This document shows, one piece after another, positions 8,101 through 17,968 of a DNA stretch of 64,000 bases. The DNA is from Nitrospira sp. GTDB taxonomy: Bacteria > Nitrospirota > Nitrospiria > Nitrospirales > Nitrospiraceae. Below the pieces are notes generated by a model that ran no database searches, was not told where the DNA came from, and saw nothing but the letters and a program-made list of their open reading frames with translations. Position 1 is the stretch's first letter. Every line of letters begins with the position of its first letter. Where the stretch lies: positions 466,540 through 530,539 of the forward strand of contig CP092081.1 of the NCBI GenBank assembly GCA_022226935.1, in the 5' to 3' direction. A program made the position numbers and the translations under genes.

Positions 8101-8619
8101 TCAGTGCAGCCGATGCAACACACCTTCGGCGACAACGGAGCTCGGATCTCCACCGACAATCAAATCCTTGTCCCCGAAATGGGAGGCGGTCCGCGTCGTC
8201 ACGCGCATGTTCATGCCTTCCGGCACCAACGTGTACTCGAGCAAGACGGCCTCTTGGCGTTGGTCCATATAGCCCTGACTGGCGCGTTCGAAGGACCCGA
8301 TCATGCTGATCGACACGCGCCCAGGGCCTTGCTCGAAACGCTTCACGGCCATCCGTTGCACGCCGCCGCCGGGCGGTACGTATTCGATCGTTTGCCCGAC
8401 GTGTGACAATTCCACCTGGCGCGTCACGCCCTTGTTGTTGGTATAGGAATAGAGGGGCAGGCCCTGCGGGCTGAAGTCGATTTGAACTTCAGCCCGGCTG
8501 CCGTCGGGGCTGCTCAACACGCCTTTCCACGCGCCGGCCAATTCCGCTGCCTCAGTGGAGCCGGATACGGCCAGGACGCCGATAATCGCGGCGATGTGCA
8601 CGACGTGTTTCATGGTCAT
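8101..8619 (-). CDS. Secreted hypothetical protein, 172 aa
   Basis: The N-terminus has a signal peptide (basic start, hydrophobic residues 5-20, AEA cleavage site near 25). The mature part begins ELAGAWKGVLSSPDG and continues with beta-rich segments such as TRQVELSHVGQTIEYVPPGGG. This 'WxG' beginning resembles lipocalin-like small beta-barrel domains found in many secreted bacterial proteins, but I cannot place a named family. Start ATG 8619 has AGGAGGTCAGG upstream (reverse complement of 8623-8633). Periplasmic or exported; function unknown. Confidence 0.7.
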   Translation of the reverse strand: MTMKHVVHIAAIIGVLAVSGSTEAAELAGAWKGVLSSPDGSRAEVQIDFSPQGLPLYSYTNNKGVTRQVELSHVGQTIEYVPPGGGVQRMAVKRFEQGPGRVSISMIGSFERASQGYMDQRQEAVLLEYTLVPEGMNMRVTTRTASHFGDKDLIVGGDPSSVVAEGVLHRLH

Positions 8620-8673
8620 GAGCCTGACCTCCTGTGCGATGGATGGGCTCGCGCCGGCCGCTTCCCGTATACG

Positions 8674-9582
8674 CTATACGCTGAACGGTTGCTGCCGGAG
8701 AAAGCGCGCCGCCGCCCCGAGCGTAAACAGATTGGGCGACTGGCTGGCCGGAAGGCCCGCCTTCACCGCCGCATGGAATTTGGCATAGTTCCCGCGGTAG
8801 TTCCCATGGTTCCACGCCTTCAGCACCTGTTCGGTAAACGCGCCGTTGTGGTCGCCGTCCATGGAGGTCTGATTGTCCTGGCAGCCGGAGATGAGAATCA
8901 CGGCCGCATTCAATCCCTTCGCGATCGCCGTCAGACGCGGGCTCACCGCCAGTTGGGCCAACGCGCTGTCCGGGTCCACCGCGGCCTTCCCGGCGGCTTT
9001 GGCGACATCGTGCTGTAATTTATTGTAGAACGCCTGGTGCTCGCGATAGGTGCGGATGGCGACGGCCGGGGGCATCATCTTCGAACGTCCTGTCACTTCT
9101 GTGCGATCAAGCGGCGGCGGCACGGCGCGGGTGACGGTGCCGCTATGGCAGCTGTCGGACAGGACGAGAATTCGCACGCCTGCCGCGAAGCGGCTCAATT
9201 CGAAATACAACTCATCGTCGATGAGCTGGCCGTCGTAGAGGCACCAGGTCTCGTCCTGCTTGTCGATTTCCTCTCCCGTCACGTCGGGCACCTGGCCGCC
9301 ATGGCCGGAATAGGTCAGAAAAAACAGATCGCCCTTTTTGAGCTGCTTCGCGGCCTTTCGCATCGCAGCCAGCATTTTCGCGCGCGTGCCTTGCGTGGTC
9401 AGCAGCACAGTGGATTTCATGCCCTGGGATTTGGCGATCGCCGCCATATCCTTGGCGTCGAACTCGCAAGCGGCTAATTCGCCGCTCCAGCCGCCGTAGG
9501 CGGCGGGGCTCACGGCGTTCAGGCCGATGTGCAGGGAGAGTCCCTTTGATTTGCTGCCGGATGACGACGTGGTCTTAGCCAT
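8674..9582 (-). CDS. Caspase-fold cysteine peptidase (metacaspase/orthocaspase)
   Basis: 302 aa from ATG 9582, which has GGAGGT just upstream; the longer frame to 9831 is rejected. The caspase p20 region spans about residues 14-240. The catalytic dyad is visible: H94 in YSGHGGQ (91-97) and C145 in SDSCHSG (142-148), together with the DETWCLYDG and LIDDEL segments typical of type I metacaspase-like proteins. No signal peptide or extra effector domain is seen, so it is a stand-alone cytoplasmic caspase homolog with predicted Arg/Lys specificity (family knowledge). Roles in bacteria range from stress response to abortive death; nothing adjacent identifies its target. Confidence 0.9.
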   Translation of the reverse strand: MAKTTSSSGSKSKGLSLHIGLNAVSPAAYGGWSGELAACEFDAKDMAAIAKSQGMKSTVLLTTQGTRAKMLAAMRKAAKQLKKGDLFFLTYSGHGGQVPDVTGEEIDKQDETWCLYDGQLIDDELYFELSRFAAGVRILVLSDSCHSGTVTRAVPPPLDRTEVTGRSKMMPPAVAIRTYREHQAFYNKLQHDVAKAAGKAAVDPDSALAQLAVSPRLTAIAKGLNAAVILISGCQDNQTSMDGDHNGAFTEQVLKAWNHGNYRGNYAKFHAAVKAGLPASQSPNLFTLGAAARFLRQQPFSV

Positions 9583-10103
9583 ACGTACCTCCTTGGTCGG
9601 CGGGCCTCTATCTACGTGAAAATGACGAGTGAATGATGTCGGTACGGTAATCGTTACGAAGAAATCTGTCAACGGCGCGGGGCCACAAATGCTGGTATTT
9701 AAGCTGGTCGCAGGAAAGGAAAAGCCGCTTTTCTCTCGATCTCCGGTCGGTCCCCACTGGCCGAAGTTACCCACCTGATCCGCAGAAAAAAATAATGACA
9801 AATCGCTTCGGAGTGTGACCTCGGATGTCACACCGCAGTGGTAGGGTCTGGTCGCGAAGCATGAAGGGGAAGCTGACGGTCGAGTAAGACGGCCGTGACG
9901 CGTTGCTCGTGAAGCGCCGTTCTCGGAGAAAGAGCATTCGTGGTAGCGCGCTGTGACCTATGGCGCAACGGCGCAATCAAGCGGGTACTGAGGAGGCACG
10001 TTTCACGAGATGAGCCCTAGTTATCTTCCTAGTCAAAAGAGCCTATTTCTCTCAGGACGCACGTCGTCGTTTTTGCTACAGTGCGCACCAGTCGGAGGAG
10101 CAG
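9583..10103. other. Intergenic region, 521 bases, no gene supported
   Basis: Divergent spacer between the caspase gene and a small plus-strand gene. Apart from the palindrome at 9813-9833, I see no reading frame with coding character. Short AT-rich stretches near 9780-9800 could hold a promoter, but no clear -35/-10 pair was found. It may carry the control region of the caspase gene. Confidence 0.5.
9813..9833. promoter_or_regulatory. Perfect 7-bp inverted repeat, operator-like
   Basis: GTGTGAC (9813-9819) and GTCACAC (9827-9833) are perfect inverted copies separated by 7 bases. The half-site resembles TGTGA, but the spacing between TGTGA and TCACA is 9, not the 6 of CRP sites. It lies 231 bases upstream of the caspase start. 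No T-run follows on either strand, so a dimeric-regulator site is more likely than a terminator. Confidence 0.4.
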
Positions 10104-10379
10104 ATGGCGTGGAATGAAGAGGCGCAGATCAGATGCCGGTTCGCGTGTATCTGTCCACAACTCTGGAACCGGCTCGAGCCGACGGAAAAGGACGATGTGC
10201 GGCATTGCTCCCCATGCAATCGAGACGTGTACCTCGCGTCGTCGGAGGCAGACGTGCGGAGACACAGCGAGCAGGGGCACTGCATCGCGGTGCCGGTGGC
10301 GGGGGCGGATGGGGAAGCCGATCCTGAGGAACCGTGTTGGTTGGTGGGCAAGACCATGCCACCGTATGGCACCAAGTAA
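10104..10379 (+). CDS. Small cysteine-rich protein, 91 aa
   Basis: ATG at 10104, preceded by GGAGGAG (10094-10100). Cysteines occur in two CxC/CxxC-like groups: RCRFACICPQLWNRL near residues 10-24 and HCSPCNRDVYLAS near 34-46, with a final H-E-x-G-H-C. The pattern suggests a zinc-ribbon-like fold with metal bound by the two pairs. The segment 'W..L.PT..DDVR.C..C...V' looks like a small conserved family that I have no name for. Single-gene unit between the caspase gene and the cas operon; function unknown. Confidence 0.65.
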   Translation: MAWNEEAQIRCRFACICPQLWNRLEPTEKDDVRHCSPCNRDVYLASSEADVRRHSEQGHCIAVPVAGADGEADPEEPCWLVGKTMPPYGTK

Positions 10380-10596
10380 AAACGGTTCTGTATATCAAAA
10401 CGCCTGGACCCTTGCGAACCACCGGTGACGTTTCTGAGAGGGACGGGAGCTCTGCGGGACAAACAGCGATCCTTTATCTGTATTCTCAGAAGCCGATTTC
10501 CTGGGCGTATGTGAGACGTTTTTTGAGGCAGTCGAGCACTGCGAAGTGGGGCGCATATGAGCGCAATGGATTTGGAAAAGACTGCGACAGATCAAC

Positions 10597-12834
10597 ATGA
10601 ATCCACCCTGGCCGCCTGAGCAATCAGACAAACGTTATCTCGCGCATGTTCGCCAAAATGCTGATGGATCATTTCTGATCCATGATCTTGAAGACCACCT
10701 GCACGCGGTGGCTACTCTCGCGAGGGAGTATGCCTCAGACTTTGGTGCTTCGGATTGGGGACAGTTGGCAGGGCTATGGCACGATCTCGGGAAATATTCT
10801 TCAGCCTTCCAAGACTATATCGCTCGTGAAAGCGGGTTCGAGCCTGAGGCGCATATTGAGGGTGGGAAAGGCCGAGTGAATCACTCTTCGGCCGGGGCGC
10901 TTTATGCCCTTGAGAAGCTCGGCGCGAAAGGAAGGCTCCTGGCATATCTTATCGCTGGTCATCATGCTGGCTTGCCGGATTGGTATGCTGACGAGCAGGC
11001 CGGTTCATCTCTATCCAAACGACTAGAAGATGCGCAGCACTTGCAGGCTCTCTCTGGTGCGAGCATTCCCACCGCCATACTTCAGCCTGGGATTACTCCT
11101 GCTGGCAAACCAGCAGGTGGAGAAACAGGCCTCGCGCTCTGGCTGAGGATGCTTTTTTCCTGTCTGGTTGATGGTGACTTTCTCGACACGGAGCGATTCA
11201 TGGATGGGGGGAAAGCGCAGTCTCGTGGAGAGTTCTCATCTCTAAAAACGCTTGTCGATCAGCTTAATAAACACATGACTACGCTAACTGCCGCCGCTAT
11301 GCCGACGAGTGTGAACCGCGTGAGGGCTGAAGTTCTTCGTCAGTGTCGCGAGCGCGCATTGGACTCGCCCGGCATCTTCTCGCTTACCGTTCCAACCGGT
11401 GGCGGAAAGACATTGTCCTGTTTGACCTTTGCCCTGATTCACGCAGTTCACCACAAGAAACGACGAATCATATATGTCATTCCATACACCAGCATCATCG
11501 AGCAAACGGCTGGAATTTTTAAAGATATCTTTGGGCAGAATGTTGTTGAACATCACAGCAATCTGGATCCGGAGAAGGAAACTGCCAAAAGCCGCTTGGC
11601 GTCAGAAAACTGGGATGCGCCGATAATCGTGACGACTAATGTGCAGTTTTTTGAGTCGCTATTCTCGGCGAGGCCCTCCGGCTGTCGCAAGCTTCATAAC
11701 ATCGTAAACAGCGTCGTGGTCTTAGATGAGGCACAGCTTCTCAATCCGGAATTCCTGCAACCAATCCTGGACACCATCAATCTCCTAATGCAGCACTATG
11801 GTGTCACCTTTCTTCTCTCCACGGCGACGCAGCCCGCCCTGAACTCACGTGAAGGATTTGGGTGGACTTTCCGAGGCCTGAATAGTGTCAGCGAAATTAT
11901 GACCGATCCCGATGCGCTGTACCGTGACCTAGAACGAGTGACGGTCGAGATGCCGAAGGACTTTCATGCGCGGCGGGGATGGGAAGAAATTGCTGCTGAG
12001 TTAACAACTCATGATTCGGTCCTGGCCATCGTGAATACCCGATCCGATTGTCGCGAATTGCACCGACTCATGCCGGATGGCACCATTCATCTGTCGGCTA
12101 CGATGTGCGGAGAACATCGATCAGTAGTCATTAAGGACATACGAGAACGATTAAAGAAAAACGTTCCAATGCGTGTCATCAGCACACAGCTCGTCGAGGC
12201 TGGGGTGGATATCGATTTCCCTGTTGTTTACCGCGCTTTATCCGGGTTGGATTCAATTGCTCAGGCCGCCGGGCGCTGTAATCGCGAGGGCCGAATGAAG
12301 CGCGGCAAAGTCGTCGTGTTCATGCCACCGAAACAGTCGCCCCCCGGCACACTTCGAAAGGCGGAGCAAACTACGATTAGCCTTATGAGCGACAGCGAAG
12401 TGGACCCCATGAGAAGAGGATTGTTCAGCAGGTATTTCGAGCATTTCTATGGAATGACTGACTCGCTGGATAAGTATGACATCAGCGATTTACTGACCAG
12501 AGATGCACGAGAGCTGAAAATCCAATTTCGCACCGCCGCCGAGAGGTTCAAGCTCATCGATGATGTCGAGACGCAAGCGATCCTTGTCTGGTATGGCGAA
12601 AGCCAAGCCCTAATTGGAAAGCTCAAGAAGGATGGACCGGAGCGATGGCTAATACGCAAATTGCAACGATATAGCGTCAATATGCCTCGCCGTGTGGTGG
12701 ATAAGCTGGTGGAAACCGGAGAAGTTCAAGAGGTTTGGCCTGGGATCTTCGCGCAGGCAGTCAGCACCTTATATGACAACGAAGTTGGTGTGACCGTGGG
12801 TGGCGCATTGGCTGCCGAACAACTGATTGGATGA
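10597..12834 (+). CDS. cas3: CRISPR-associated nuclease-helicase Cas3 (type I-C)
   Basis: 745 aa. An HD nuclease domain comes first (WHDLGK, residues 61-66, plus GHHAG at 121-125), then a superfamily 2 helicase: Walker A VPTGGGKTLS 265-274, DEAQ 377-380 in place of DEAD/DEAH, and STATQ 408-412. Cas3 is recruited by Cascade to target DNA, nicks it and degrades it. It opens the seven-gene I-C operon, with ATG 10597 following about 220 bases without a gene. Its base composition is low for the window: 11461-11520 has 25 of 60 G or C. The stop at 12832-12834 is 8 bases before cas5. Confidence 0.95.
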   Translation: MNPPWPPEQSDKRYLAHVRQNADGSFLIHDLEDHLHAVATLAREYASDFGASDWGQLAGLWHDLGKYSSAFQDYIARESGFEPEAHIEGGKGRVNHSSAGALYALEKLGAKGRLLAYLIAGHHAGLPDWYADEQAGSSLSKRLEDAQHLQALSGASIPTAILQPGITPAGKPAGGETGLALWLRMLFSCLVDGDFLDTERFMDGGKAQSRGEFSSLKTLVDQLNKHMTTLTAAAMPTSVNRVRAEVLRQCRERALDSPGIFSLTVPTGGGKTLSCLTFALIHAVHHKKRRIIYVIPYTSIIEQTAGIFKDIFGQNVVEHHSNLDPEKETAKSRLASENWDAPIIVTTNVQFFESLFSARPSGCRKLHNIVNSVVVLDEAQLLNPEFLQPILDTINLLMQHYGVTFLLSTATQPALNSREGFGWTFRGLNSVSEIMTDPDALYRDLERVTVEMPKDFHARRGWEEIAAELTTHDSVLAIVNTRSDCRELHRLMPDGTIHLSATMCGEHRSVVIKDIRERLKKNVPMRVISTQLVEAGVDIDFPVVYRALSGLDSIAQAAGRCNREGRMKRGKVVVFMPPKQSPPGTLRKAEQTTISLMSDSEVDPMRRGLFSRYFEHFYGMTDSLDKYDISDLLTRDARELKIQFRTAAERFKLIDDVETQAILVWYGESQALIGKLKKDGPERWLIRKLQRYSVNMPRRVVDKLVETGEVQEVWPGIFAQAVSTLYDNEVGVTVGGALAAEQLIG

Positions 12835-12842
12835 GGGACTCT

Positions 12843-13580
12843 ATGAGCAAAACCTATTGTCTTGAAGTGTCGGGTGACTTTGCCTGCTTTACGCGTCCAG
12901 AAATGAAGGTCGAGCGTGTTTCTTACGATGTCATGACGCCATCGGCGGCGCGGGCAGTATTTGAGGCGATCATCTGGAAGCCAGCCATCCGTTGGCGAGT
13001 GACCAGGATCGAAGTGCTGAAACCGATCAAGTGGATCAGTGTCCGACGAAATGAAGTAGGGGCTTTGGCTTCAACGCGGAATGTTCAAACTGCGATGAGT
13101 ACTGGCTCCGGCGACTTAGGGATCTATGTTGAAGACGAGCGCCAACAACGCGCAGGACTATTTCTGCGAGACGTGGTCTATCGCATTCATGCGCACTTTG
13201 AATTCCGCGACCCAAGCTTTCATAAACCGCATTTTCCGCATCTCTCCAAGGTTCCAATTAGTAGTGGCGAGGACAATCTGTGTGCGTTACCCGACAACAA
13301 CGCGGTGAAGTTCATGAGCATGTTTGAGAGACGTGCCTCACGCGGACAGTGCGTTAATCAGCCTTATCTCGGTTGCCGCGAGTTTGCCTGCGCATTCAGG
13401 TTAGTAGCCGACGTACAGACTGAGCCTGCACCTATCGAAGAAACGCGGAATCTTGGCTGGATGCTGTACGACTTGGATTACAGCGATCCCGCCAATCCCA
13501 AACCGCGCTTCTTCCAGGCCCGTTTGGTCAATGGTACCGTCACGGTCCCTGCATGGGAGAGCAAGGAGGTACGGGGATGA
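12843..13580 (+). CDS. cas5c: Cas5 (type I-C), pre-crRNA endoribonuclease
   Basis: 245 aa from ATG 12843 (MSKTYCLEVSGDFACF), with GAGGGA upstream; an alternative ATG at 12831 overlaps the cas3 stop as ATGA. The opening CLEVSGDFACFTRPEMKVE is the Cas5 N-terminal RAMP signature in I-C systems. In I-C there is no Cas6, and Cas5 itself cleaves the repeat RNA at its hairpin and stays on the crRNA 5' handle. The repeat here has a matching 7-bp hairpin. The stop overlaps the cas8c start (ATGA at 13577-13580). Confidence 0.93.
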   Translation: MSKTYCLEVSGDFACFTRPEMKVERVSYDVMTPSAARAVFEAIIWKPAIRWRVTRIEVLKPIKWISVRRNEVGALASTRNVQTAMSTGSGDLGIYVEDERQQRAGLFLRDVVYRIHAHFEFRDPSFHKPHFPHLSKVPISSGEDNLCALPDNNAVKFMSMFERRASRGQCVNQPYLGCREFACAFRLVADVQTEPAPIEETRNLGWMLYDLDYSDPANPKPRFFQARLVNGTVTVPAWESKEVRG

Positions 13581-15364
13581 TCCTTCAGGCACTGTACGAC
13601 TACTATCAGCGTAAACCGGACCTGCCGCGAGAGGGGTTCGAGTCTAAGGAAGTTCCATTCGTGATTGAAGTGAGCAAGATTGGCTCGGTCGTTCAGATCG
13701 AAGATACTCGCAGTCTCGATGGAAAAAAGAAGCGAGCAAAGAATTACCTCCTTCCGCAAGCAGCGAAAAAGTCTGTCAATGTAGCTGCCAATATGCTGTG
13801 GGGCAATGCCGAGTATGTTCTCGGGTTACCGGATGAGAAGAAGCTGGCTGACAGAAAAGGAAAAGGCAAGGAAGGAGATTATGGGGACCGCTTGAAAGAC
13901 ATGCATACGGCATTCGTTGATGCGATCAAGGCGTTGCCAAAAGGAGTTCAAGCCGATGAAGGTGTGCGGGCTGTCTTAAAGTTCATCGATCAGACCAAGC
14001 CGGCTGATCTGGAGAGGTTCGGCGAGATATGGAAGGAAATAAGAAGCACTAATCCAAACATGACGTTTCGTCTGCAAGGCGATCTCGAGCTTGTGTGTCA
14101 GCGCCCATCGGTTATTAACGCCTTGAACGAGGCAACGAGCGAGAAAGGTGGTGATGGCATCTGCCTCCTTACAGGTCAAAAGGTGAAGATAGAACGTCTA
14201 CATCCTCTTATTAAAGGTGTATGGGGAGCTCAAACTTCCGGAGCCAATGTTGTGTCGTTCAATCTGCCCTCCTTTACTTCGTGGGGCAAGGAGCAAGGCG
14301 ACAATGCGCCGGTTGGTGAAAAGGCAGCCTTTGCCTACACGACAGCGCTCAATTATCTGTTGGCAAGAGATAGTAGACAACGCATTCAAATAGGCGACGC
14401 CTCGACCGTATTTTGGGCAGATAAGGCGAGTTCATTGGAAGATCAGTTTGCTGATCTTTTCGGCGAGCCTCCCAAAGATGATCCAGATCGCAATGCGCGA
14501 GCCATTAAATCGCTGTATGAAGCTCCTAAGCATGGTATAGCGCCGATCGATGACGTGCAAACACGTTTCTTCGTGCTTGGGTTAAGCCCAAATGCCGCAC
14601 GCATTGCTATTCGGTTCTGGCATGTAGGAACCGTGGCAGAGTTAGCAAGGAACATTCAACAGCACTTCGATGATTTAGAGATAATTCATCCGGAGTTCGA
14701 AATGCCATATCTGTCAGTGTTTCGGCTCCTGCTTGCCTCTGCCGTACAAGGTAAGAGTGAAAACATTCCGCCGAATCTTGGAGGTGACGTGATGCGGGCT
14801 ATCCTTGCTGGCAATCCTTATCCGACAATATTGCTGCAGGGAGTTGTTCGTCGCATCCGCGCAGAACAATCAAAGCGAGATGAGCGTACGGGGAAACTCA
14901 TGCAAAACGTGACTCATGCTCGTGCTGCCCTGATCAAAGCTTGCCTTAACAGACAAGGACGCTCGCTCAAGATTGCTCAAAAGGAGGTTGCCGTGTCACT
15001 CGATTTTACTAACTGCAATTCGGGATATCGCTTGGGTCGCCTCTTCGCGGTCCTCGAAAAAACTCAAGAAGAAGCGAATCCTGGAATCAATAGCACCATT
15101 CGAGAACGTTTCTATGGATCGGCATCTGCCACGCCTCTGACAGCATTTCCTATTCTCATGAAATTAAAGAACCATCACATCGCAAAGCTTGAAAATCCTG
15201 GACGGAAAATAAACCTGGAACGCCTAATCGGCGAAATTATGGAGGGAGTGAACGACTTCCCAGCTCATTTGAGCCTCGCGGATCAAGGCCGCTTTGCTGT
15301 TGGGTATTACCATCAGCGGCAAGCCTTCTTTTCGAAAACCACAGAAATCAAACAGGGAGAGTAA
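13577..15364 (+). CDS. cas8c: Cascade large subunit Cas8c (Csd1)
   Basis: 595 aa from ATG 13577, preceded by AAGGAGG (13563-13569); the frame also runs to 13553, but the ATGA overlap with cas5 fixes the start. Opening [17 protein letters not shown] is typical of the Csd1 family. Cas8c is the PAM-recognising large subunit; in I-C an internal translation start in cas8c yields a small Cas11c subunit, and candidate internal starts exist in the last third (for example near 14909), but I cannot choose one. Low G+C (14041-14100: 28 of 60). Confidence 0.93.
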   Translation: MILQALYDYYQRKPDLPREGFESKEVPFVIEVSKIGSVVQIEDTRSLDGKKKRAKNYLLPQAAKKSVNVAANMLWGNAEYVLGLPDEKKLADRKGKGKEGDYGDRLKDMHTAFVDAIKALPKGVQADEGVRAVLKFIDQTKPADLERFGEIWKEIRSTNPNMTFRLQGDLELVCQRPSVINALNEATSEKGGDGICLLTGQKVKIERLHPLIKGVWGAQTSGANVVSFNLPSFTSWGKEQGDNAPVGEKAAFAYTTALNYLLARDSRQRIQIGDASTVFWADKASSLEDQFADLFGEPPKDDPDRNARAIKSLYEAPKHGIAPIDDVQTRFFVLGLSPNAARIAIRFWHVGTVAELARNIQQHFDDLEIIHPEFEMPYLSVFRLLLASAVQGKSENIPPNLGGDVMRAILAGNPYPTILLQGVVRRIRAEQSKRDERTGKLMQNVTHARAALIKACLNRQGRSLKIAQKEVAVSLDFTNCNSGYRLGRLFAVLEKTQEEANPGINSTIRERFYGSASATPLTAFPILMKLKNHHIAKLENPGRKINLERLIGEIMEGVNDFPAHLSLADQGRFAVGYYHQRQAFFSKTTEIKQGE

Positions 15365-15366
15365 CC

Positions 15367-16293
15367 ATGGCTATTCAGAATCGCTACGACTTCATGCTGT
15401 TGTTTGATGTGAAAGATGGTAACCCTAATGGTGACCCTGACGCCGGCAACTTGCCTCGGGTGGACGCAGAAACTAGTCGAGGGTTGGTAACAGATGTTTG
15501 TCTGAAGCGAAAAATTCGGAACTACGTTGCCATGACTAAAGATCAGTCGGAGTCAGCAGAGAATCTAAAATCTGGAACCCAACGCTTCGAAGTTTACGTT
15601 AAGGAAAAGGCAATTCTTAATAATCAACACAAACGAGCTTATGTTGCGATCGGTCGCAAGGATGTGATCGAGGGGGAAGAGAAGAAACGCAAAGGCGGCG
15701 AGGCAGTGGGTGAAGCACAAGCCTGGATGTGCGCCAACTTTTTTGATGTGCGCACTTTTGGAGCAGTTATGTCAACAGGAATTAACTGCGGTCAGGTGCG
15801 CGGCCCTGTGCAACTCACTTTTGCACGTTCCATAGACCCCATTGTGGCTTCTGAACATTCGATCACACGGATGGCGGTGGCTACTGAGGCCGAGGCGGAA
15901 AAACAACAGGGCGACAACCGAACTATGGGACGAAAATTCACCGTTCCCTATGGGCTTTACATGGCACATGGGTTTGTCTCCTCCTTCCTGGCCAACCAGA
16001 CTAAATTTTCCGATACGGACCTTGATCTTCTCTGGGAAGCATTGAGCAATATGTTTGAACATGACCGTTCCGCTGCCCGGGGTGAAATGACAACGCGAGG
16101 ACTTTACATTTTTAAACATGATTCGGAGCTGGGCAACGCCCCTGCGCACAAACTATTTGAGCTTATCCAGATCCGTCGAACGAACGGCAGCGATGGCCCG
16201 CCCAGAAATTTTAACGACTATGCAGTTACAGCACCGACTGTGGGGCCAATGAGCGACTTTCCGGGGGTAACCTTTATCAGTAAGGTTGGATAG
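15367..16293 (+). CDS. cas7: Cascade backbone subunit Cas7 (Csd2)
   Basis: 308 aa, starting 2 bases after the cas8c stop with GGGAG upstream. The N-terminus [18 protein letters not shown] is the Cas7/Csd2 RAMP beginning with its glycine- and asparagine-rich turn; FGAVMSTG and [14 protein letters not shown] follow in the usual order. Several copies coat the crRNA spacer in Cascade. Low G+C (15481-15540: 25 of 60). The stop TAG shares its last base with the GTG start of cas4 at 16293. A marked rise in G+C begins at this junction. Confidence 0.95.
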   Translation: MAIQNRYDFMLLFDVKDGNPNGDPDAGNLPRVDAETSRGLVTDVCLKRKIRNYVAMTKDQSESAENLKSGTQRFEVYVKEKAILNNQHKRAYVAIGRKDVIEGEEKKRKGGEAVGEAQAWMCANFFDVRTFGAVMSTGINCGQVRGPVQLTFARSIDPIVASEHSITRMAVATEAEAEKQQGDNRTMGRKFTVPYGLYMAHGFVSSFLANQTKFSDTDLDLLWEALSNMFEHDRSAARGEMTTRGLYIFKHDSELGNAPAHKLFELIQIRRTNGSDGPPRNFNDYAVTAPTVGPMSDFPGVTFISKVG

Positions 16294-16928
16294 TGGCCAC
16301 GTCGGACCAAGACGATCCCATCATGATCTCCGCTCTGGAACATTACAGCTACTGCCCGCGTCAGTGTGCCTTGATTCATATCGAGCAGACGTTCGACGAG
16401 AATCTCTATACGCTACGCGGACAGGCAGTGCATAAGCGTGTGGACGAGCCGGAATCTGAAATGGTTGATGGCGTGCGGCTGGAACGGGCGATGCCATTGT
16501 GGTCAAAACGACTTGGTCTGGTGGGAAAGGCAGACGTGGTGGAGTTTCATGGCGATGTCCCATACCCCGTCGAGTACAAGCACGGTCCTCGTCGTGAAAA
16601 GGAACACGATGATCTACAACTGTGTGCCCAGGCAATCTGCCTTGAGGAGATGACGGGTCAGCCGGTTCCACGTGGGGCCATCTACCATCACAGTTCCCGG
16701 CGGCGAAGAGAAGTTGTTCTGACATCGACCTTGCGTGATCGAGTCGCCGAAGTCGTGGCGCAAATCCGCGCCATGATAGCGGCTAAAACGATTCCACCGC
16801 CCGTGAATGATGCACGGTGTAAGCATTGCTCGCTGAGCGAAGCTTGCATGCCCTCGGTGATCAGCGAGCAGCAGCGTGCAGCGGCGCTGATTCGCAATCT
16901 GTTCGTCGTAAAGGACTCGCCATCTTAA
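16293..16928 (+). CDS. cas4: CRISPR adaptation exonuclease Cas4
   Basis: 211 aa from GTG 16293 (alternative ATG 16323). SALEHYSYCPRQCALIHIEQ-type N-terminus with the first cluster cysteine, KADVVEF (PD-(D/E)XK nuclease aspartate), PVEYKHG (E and K of the motif) and a C-terminal CKHCSLSEAC group complete the Fe-S cluster ligands. Cas4 trims prespacers and selects those with a PAM before Cas1-Cas2 integration. G+C is high (16621-16680: 38 of 60), unlike the upstream interference genes. cas1 starts at the very next base after its stop. Confidence 0.94.
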   Translation: MATSDQDDPIMISALEHYSYCPRQCALIHIEQTFDENLYTLRGQAVHKRVDEPESEMVDGVRLERAMPLWSKRLGLVGKADVVEFHGDVPYPVEYKHGPRREKEHDDLQLCAQAICLEEMTGQPVPRGAIYHHSSRRRREVVLTSTLRDRVAEVVAQIRAMIAAKTIPPPVNDARCKHCSLSEACMPSVISEQQRAAALIRNLFVVKDSPS

Positions 16929-17960
16929 ATGCATCAGTTGCTCAATACACTCTATTTGACGACGGAAGGCGCATATCTCCGTCTCGATCACGATACCCTC
17001 CGGGTTGAAGTCGAACGGGAAACGAAGCTGCAGGTGCCGATCCACCACTTGGGCGGCATCGTCTGTTTCGGCGATGTGCTGGTCAGTCCGGCCGCGATGG
17101 CGCGATGCGCTCAGGACGGCCGGTTTGTCGTGTTTCTCGACCGGAACGGCCGCTTTCAGGCGCGCGTGGAAGGTCCGGTCTCCGGCAATGTGTTGCTGCG
17201 CTGCGCTCAACATGCTGCCATGCGCGACCAAGCGACCACGCTGTCCATCTCCCGCCATGTGGTGGGCGGAAAAATTCAGAACAGCCGGCAGATTGTCTTG
17301 CGGGCTGCCCGAGAAACCGATCAGCCGGACGACGGCAACGCTTTACGTCAGACCGCCGAGGCTCTCGCCAACGTGCTGGGTCGTGTGCCGCTTTCCGAAG
17401 ATCTTGACCACCTGCGTGGGCTTGAAGGGGAAGCGGCGCGACACTACTTTTCAACGTTCGATCGCATGGTTCGAGAAGATCGTCCCACCTTCACCATGAA
17501 TGGCCGGAACCGGCGCCCGCCGACCGACCCCGTGAATGCGCTTCTCTCGTTTCTGTATGCCTTGATGATGAACGACTGTGTGGCGGCGCTGGAAGGAGTC
17601 GGCCTCGATCCGCAAATGGGATTTCTGCATGCGCTGCGTCCTGGTCGAGCCGCATTAGCATTAGATCTGATGGAAGAATTGCGGAGTGCTTTTGCCGATC
17701 GACTGGCCCTCACCTTGATCAATCGACGCCAAGTGGTTGCCGCTCAGTTTCATGCTCGTCCGGGCGGAGCGGTGCATCTGGAGGATGCCGCTAGAAAAGA
17801 GGTGATCGTCGCCTATCAAAAGCGGAAGCAAGAGGAGATCACCCACCCGGTCCTCGATCAAAAGATGCCATTGGGATTAGTTCCCCACGTGCAGGCCCGC
17901 TTACTGGCCCGCGTGCTGCGCGGAGATCTGGCCGCCTATCCACCATTTCTCTATCGATAG
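16929..17960 (+). CDS. cas1: CRISPR integrase Cas1
   Basis: 343 aa from ATG 16929, directly after the cas4 TAA. The metal-binding residues are in place: E in LRGLEGEAARHYF, H in GFLHALRPGRAALALDLMEE, and the acidic DLMEE. Cas1 integrates prespacers at the leader end of the array with Cas2. The family length (about 340 aa in I-C) fits. G+C is high (17101-17160: 39 of 60). cas2 follows after 8 bases. Confidence 0.95.
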   Translation: MHQLLNTLYLTTEGAYLRLDHDTLRVEVERETKLQVPIHHLGGIVCFGDVLVSPAAMARCAQDGRFVVFLDRNGRFQARVEGPVSGNVLLRCAQHAAMRDQATTLSISRHVVGGKIQNSRQIVLRAARETDQPDDGNALRQTAEALANVLGRVPLSEDLDHLRGLEGEAARHYFSTFDRMVREDRPTFTMNGRNRRPPTDPVNALLSFLYALMMNDCVAALEGVGLDPQMGFLHALRPGRAALALDLMEELRSAFADRLALTLINRRQVVAAQFHARPGGAVHLEDAARKEVIVAYQKRKQEEITHPVLDQKMPLGLVPHVQARLLARVLRGDLAAYPPFLYR

Positions 17961-17968
17961 GAAGAGGG

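Noticed and set aside
9814-9832. CRP-like TGTGA and TCACA half-sites
   Set aside because: Spacing is 9 bases, not 6, and no CRP homolog is known here; kept only as a generic inverted repeat.
10334-10600. 88-residue frame upstream of cas3
   Set aside because: Overlaps the preceding small gene's end, lacks a ribosome site and shows no family character; more likely the cas promoter region.
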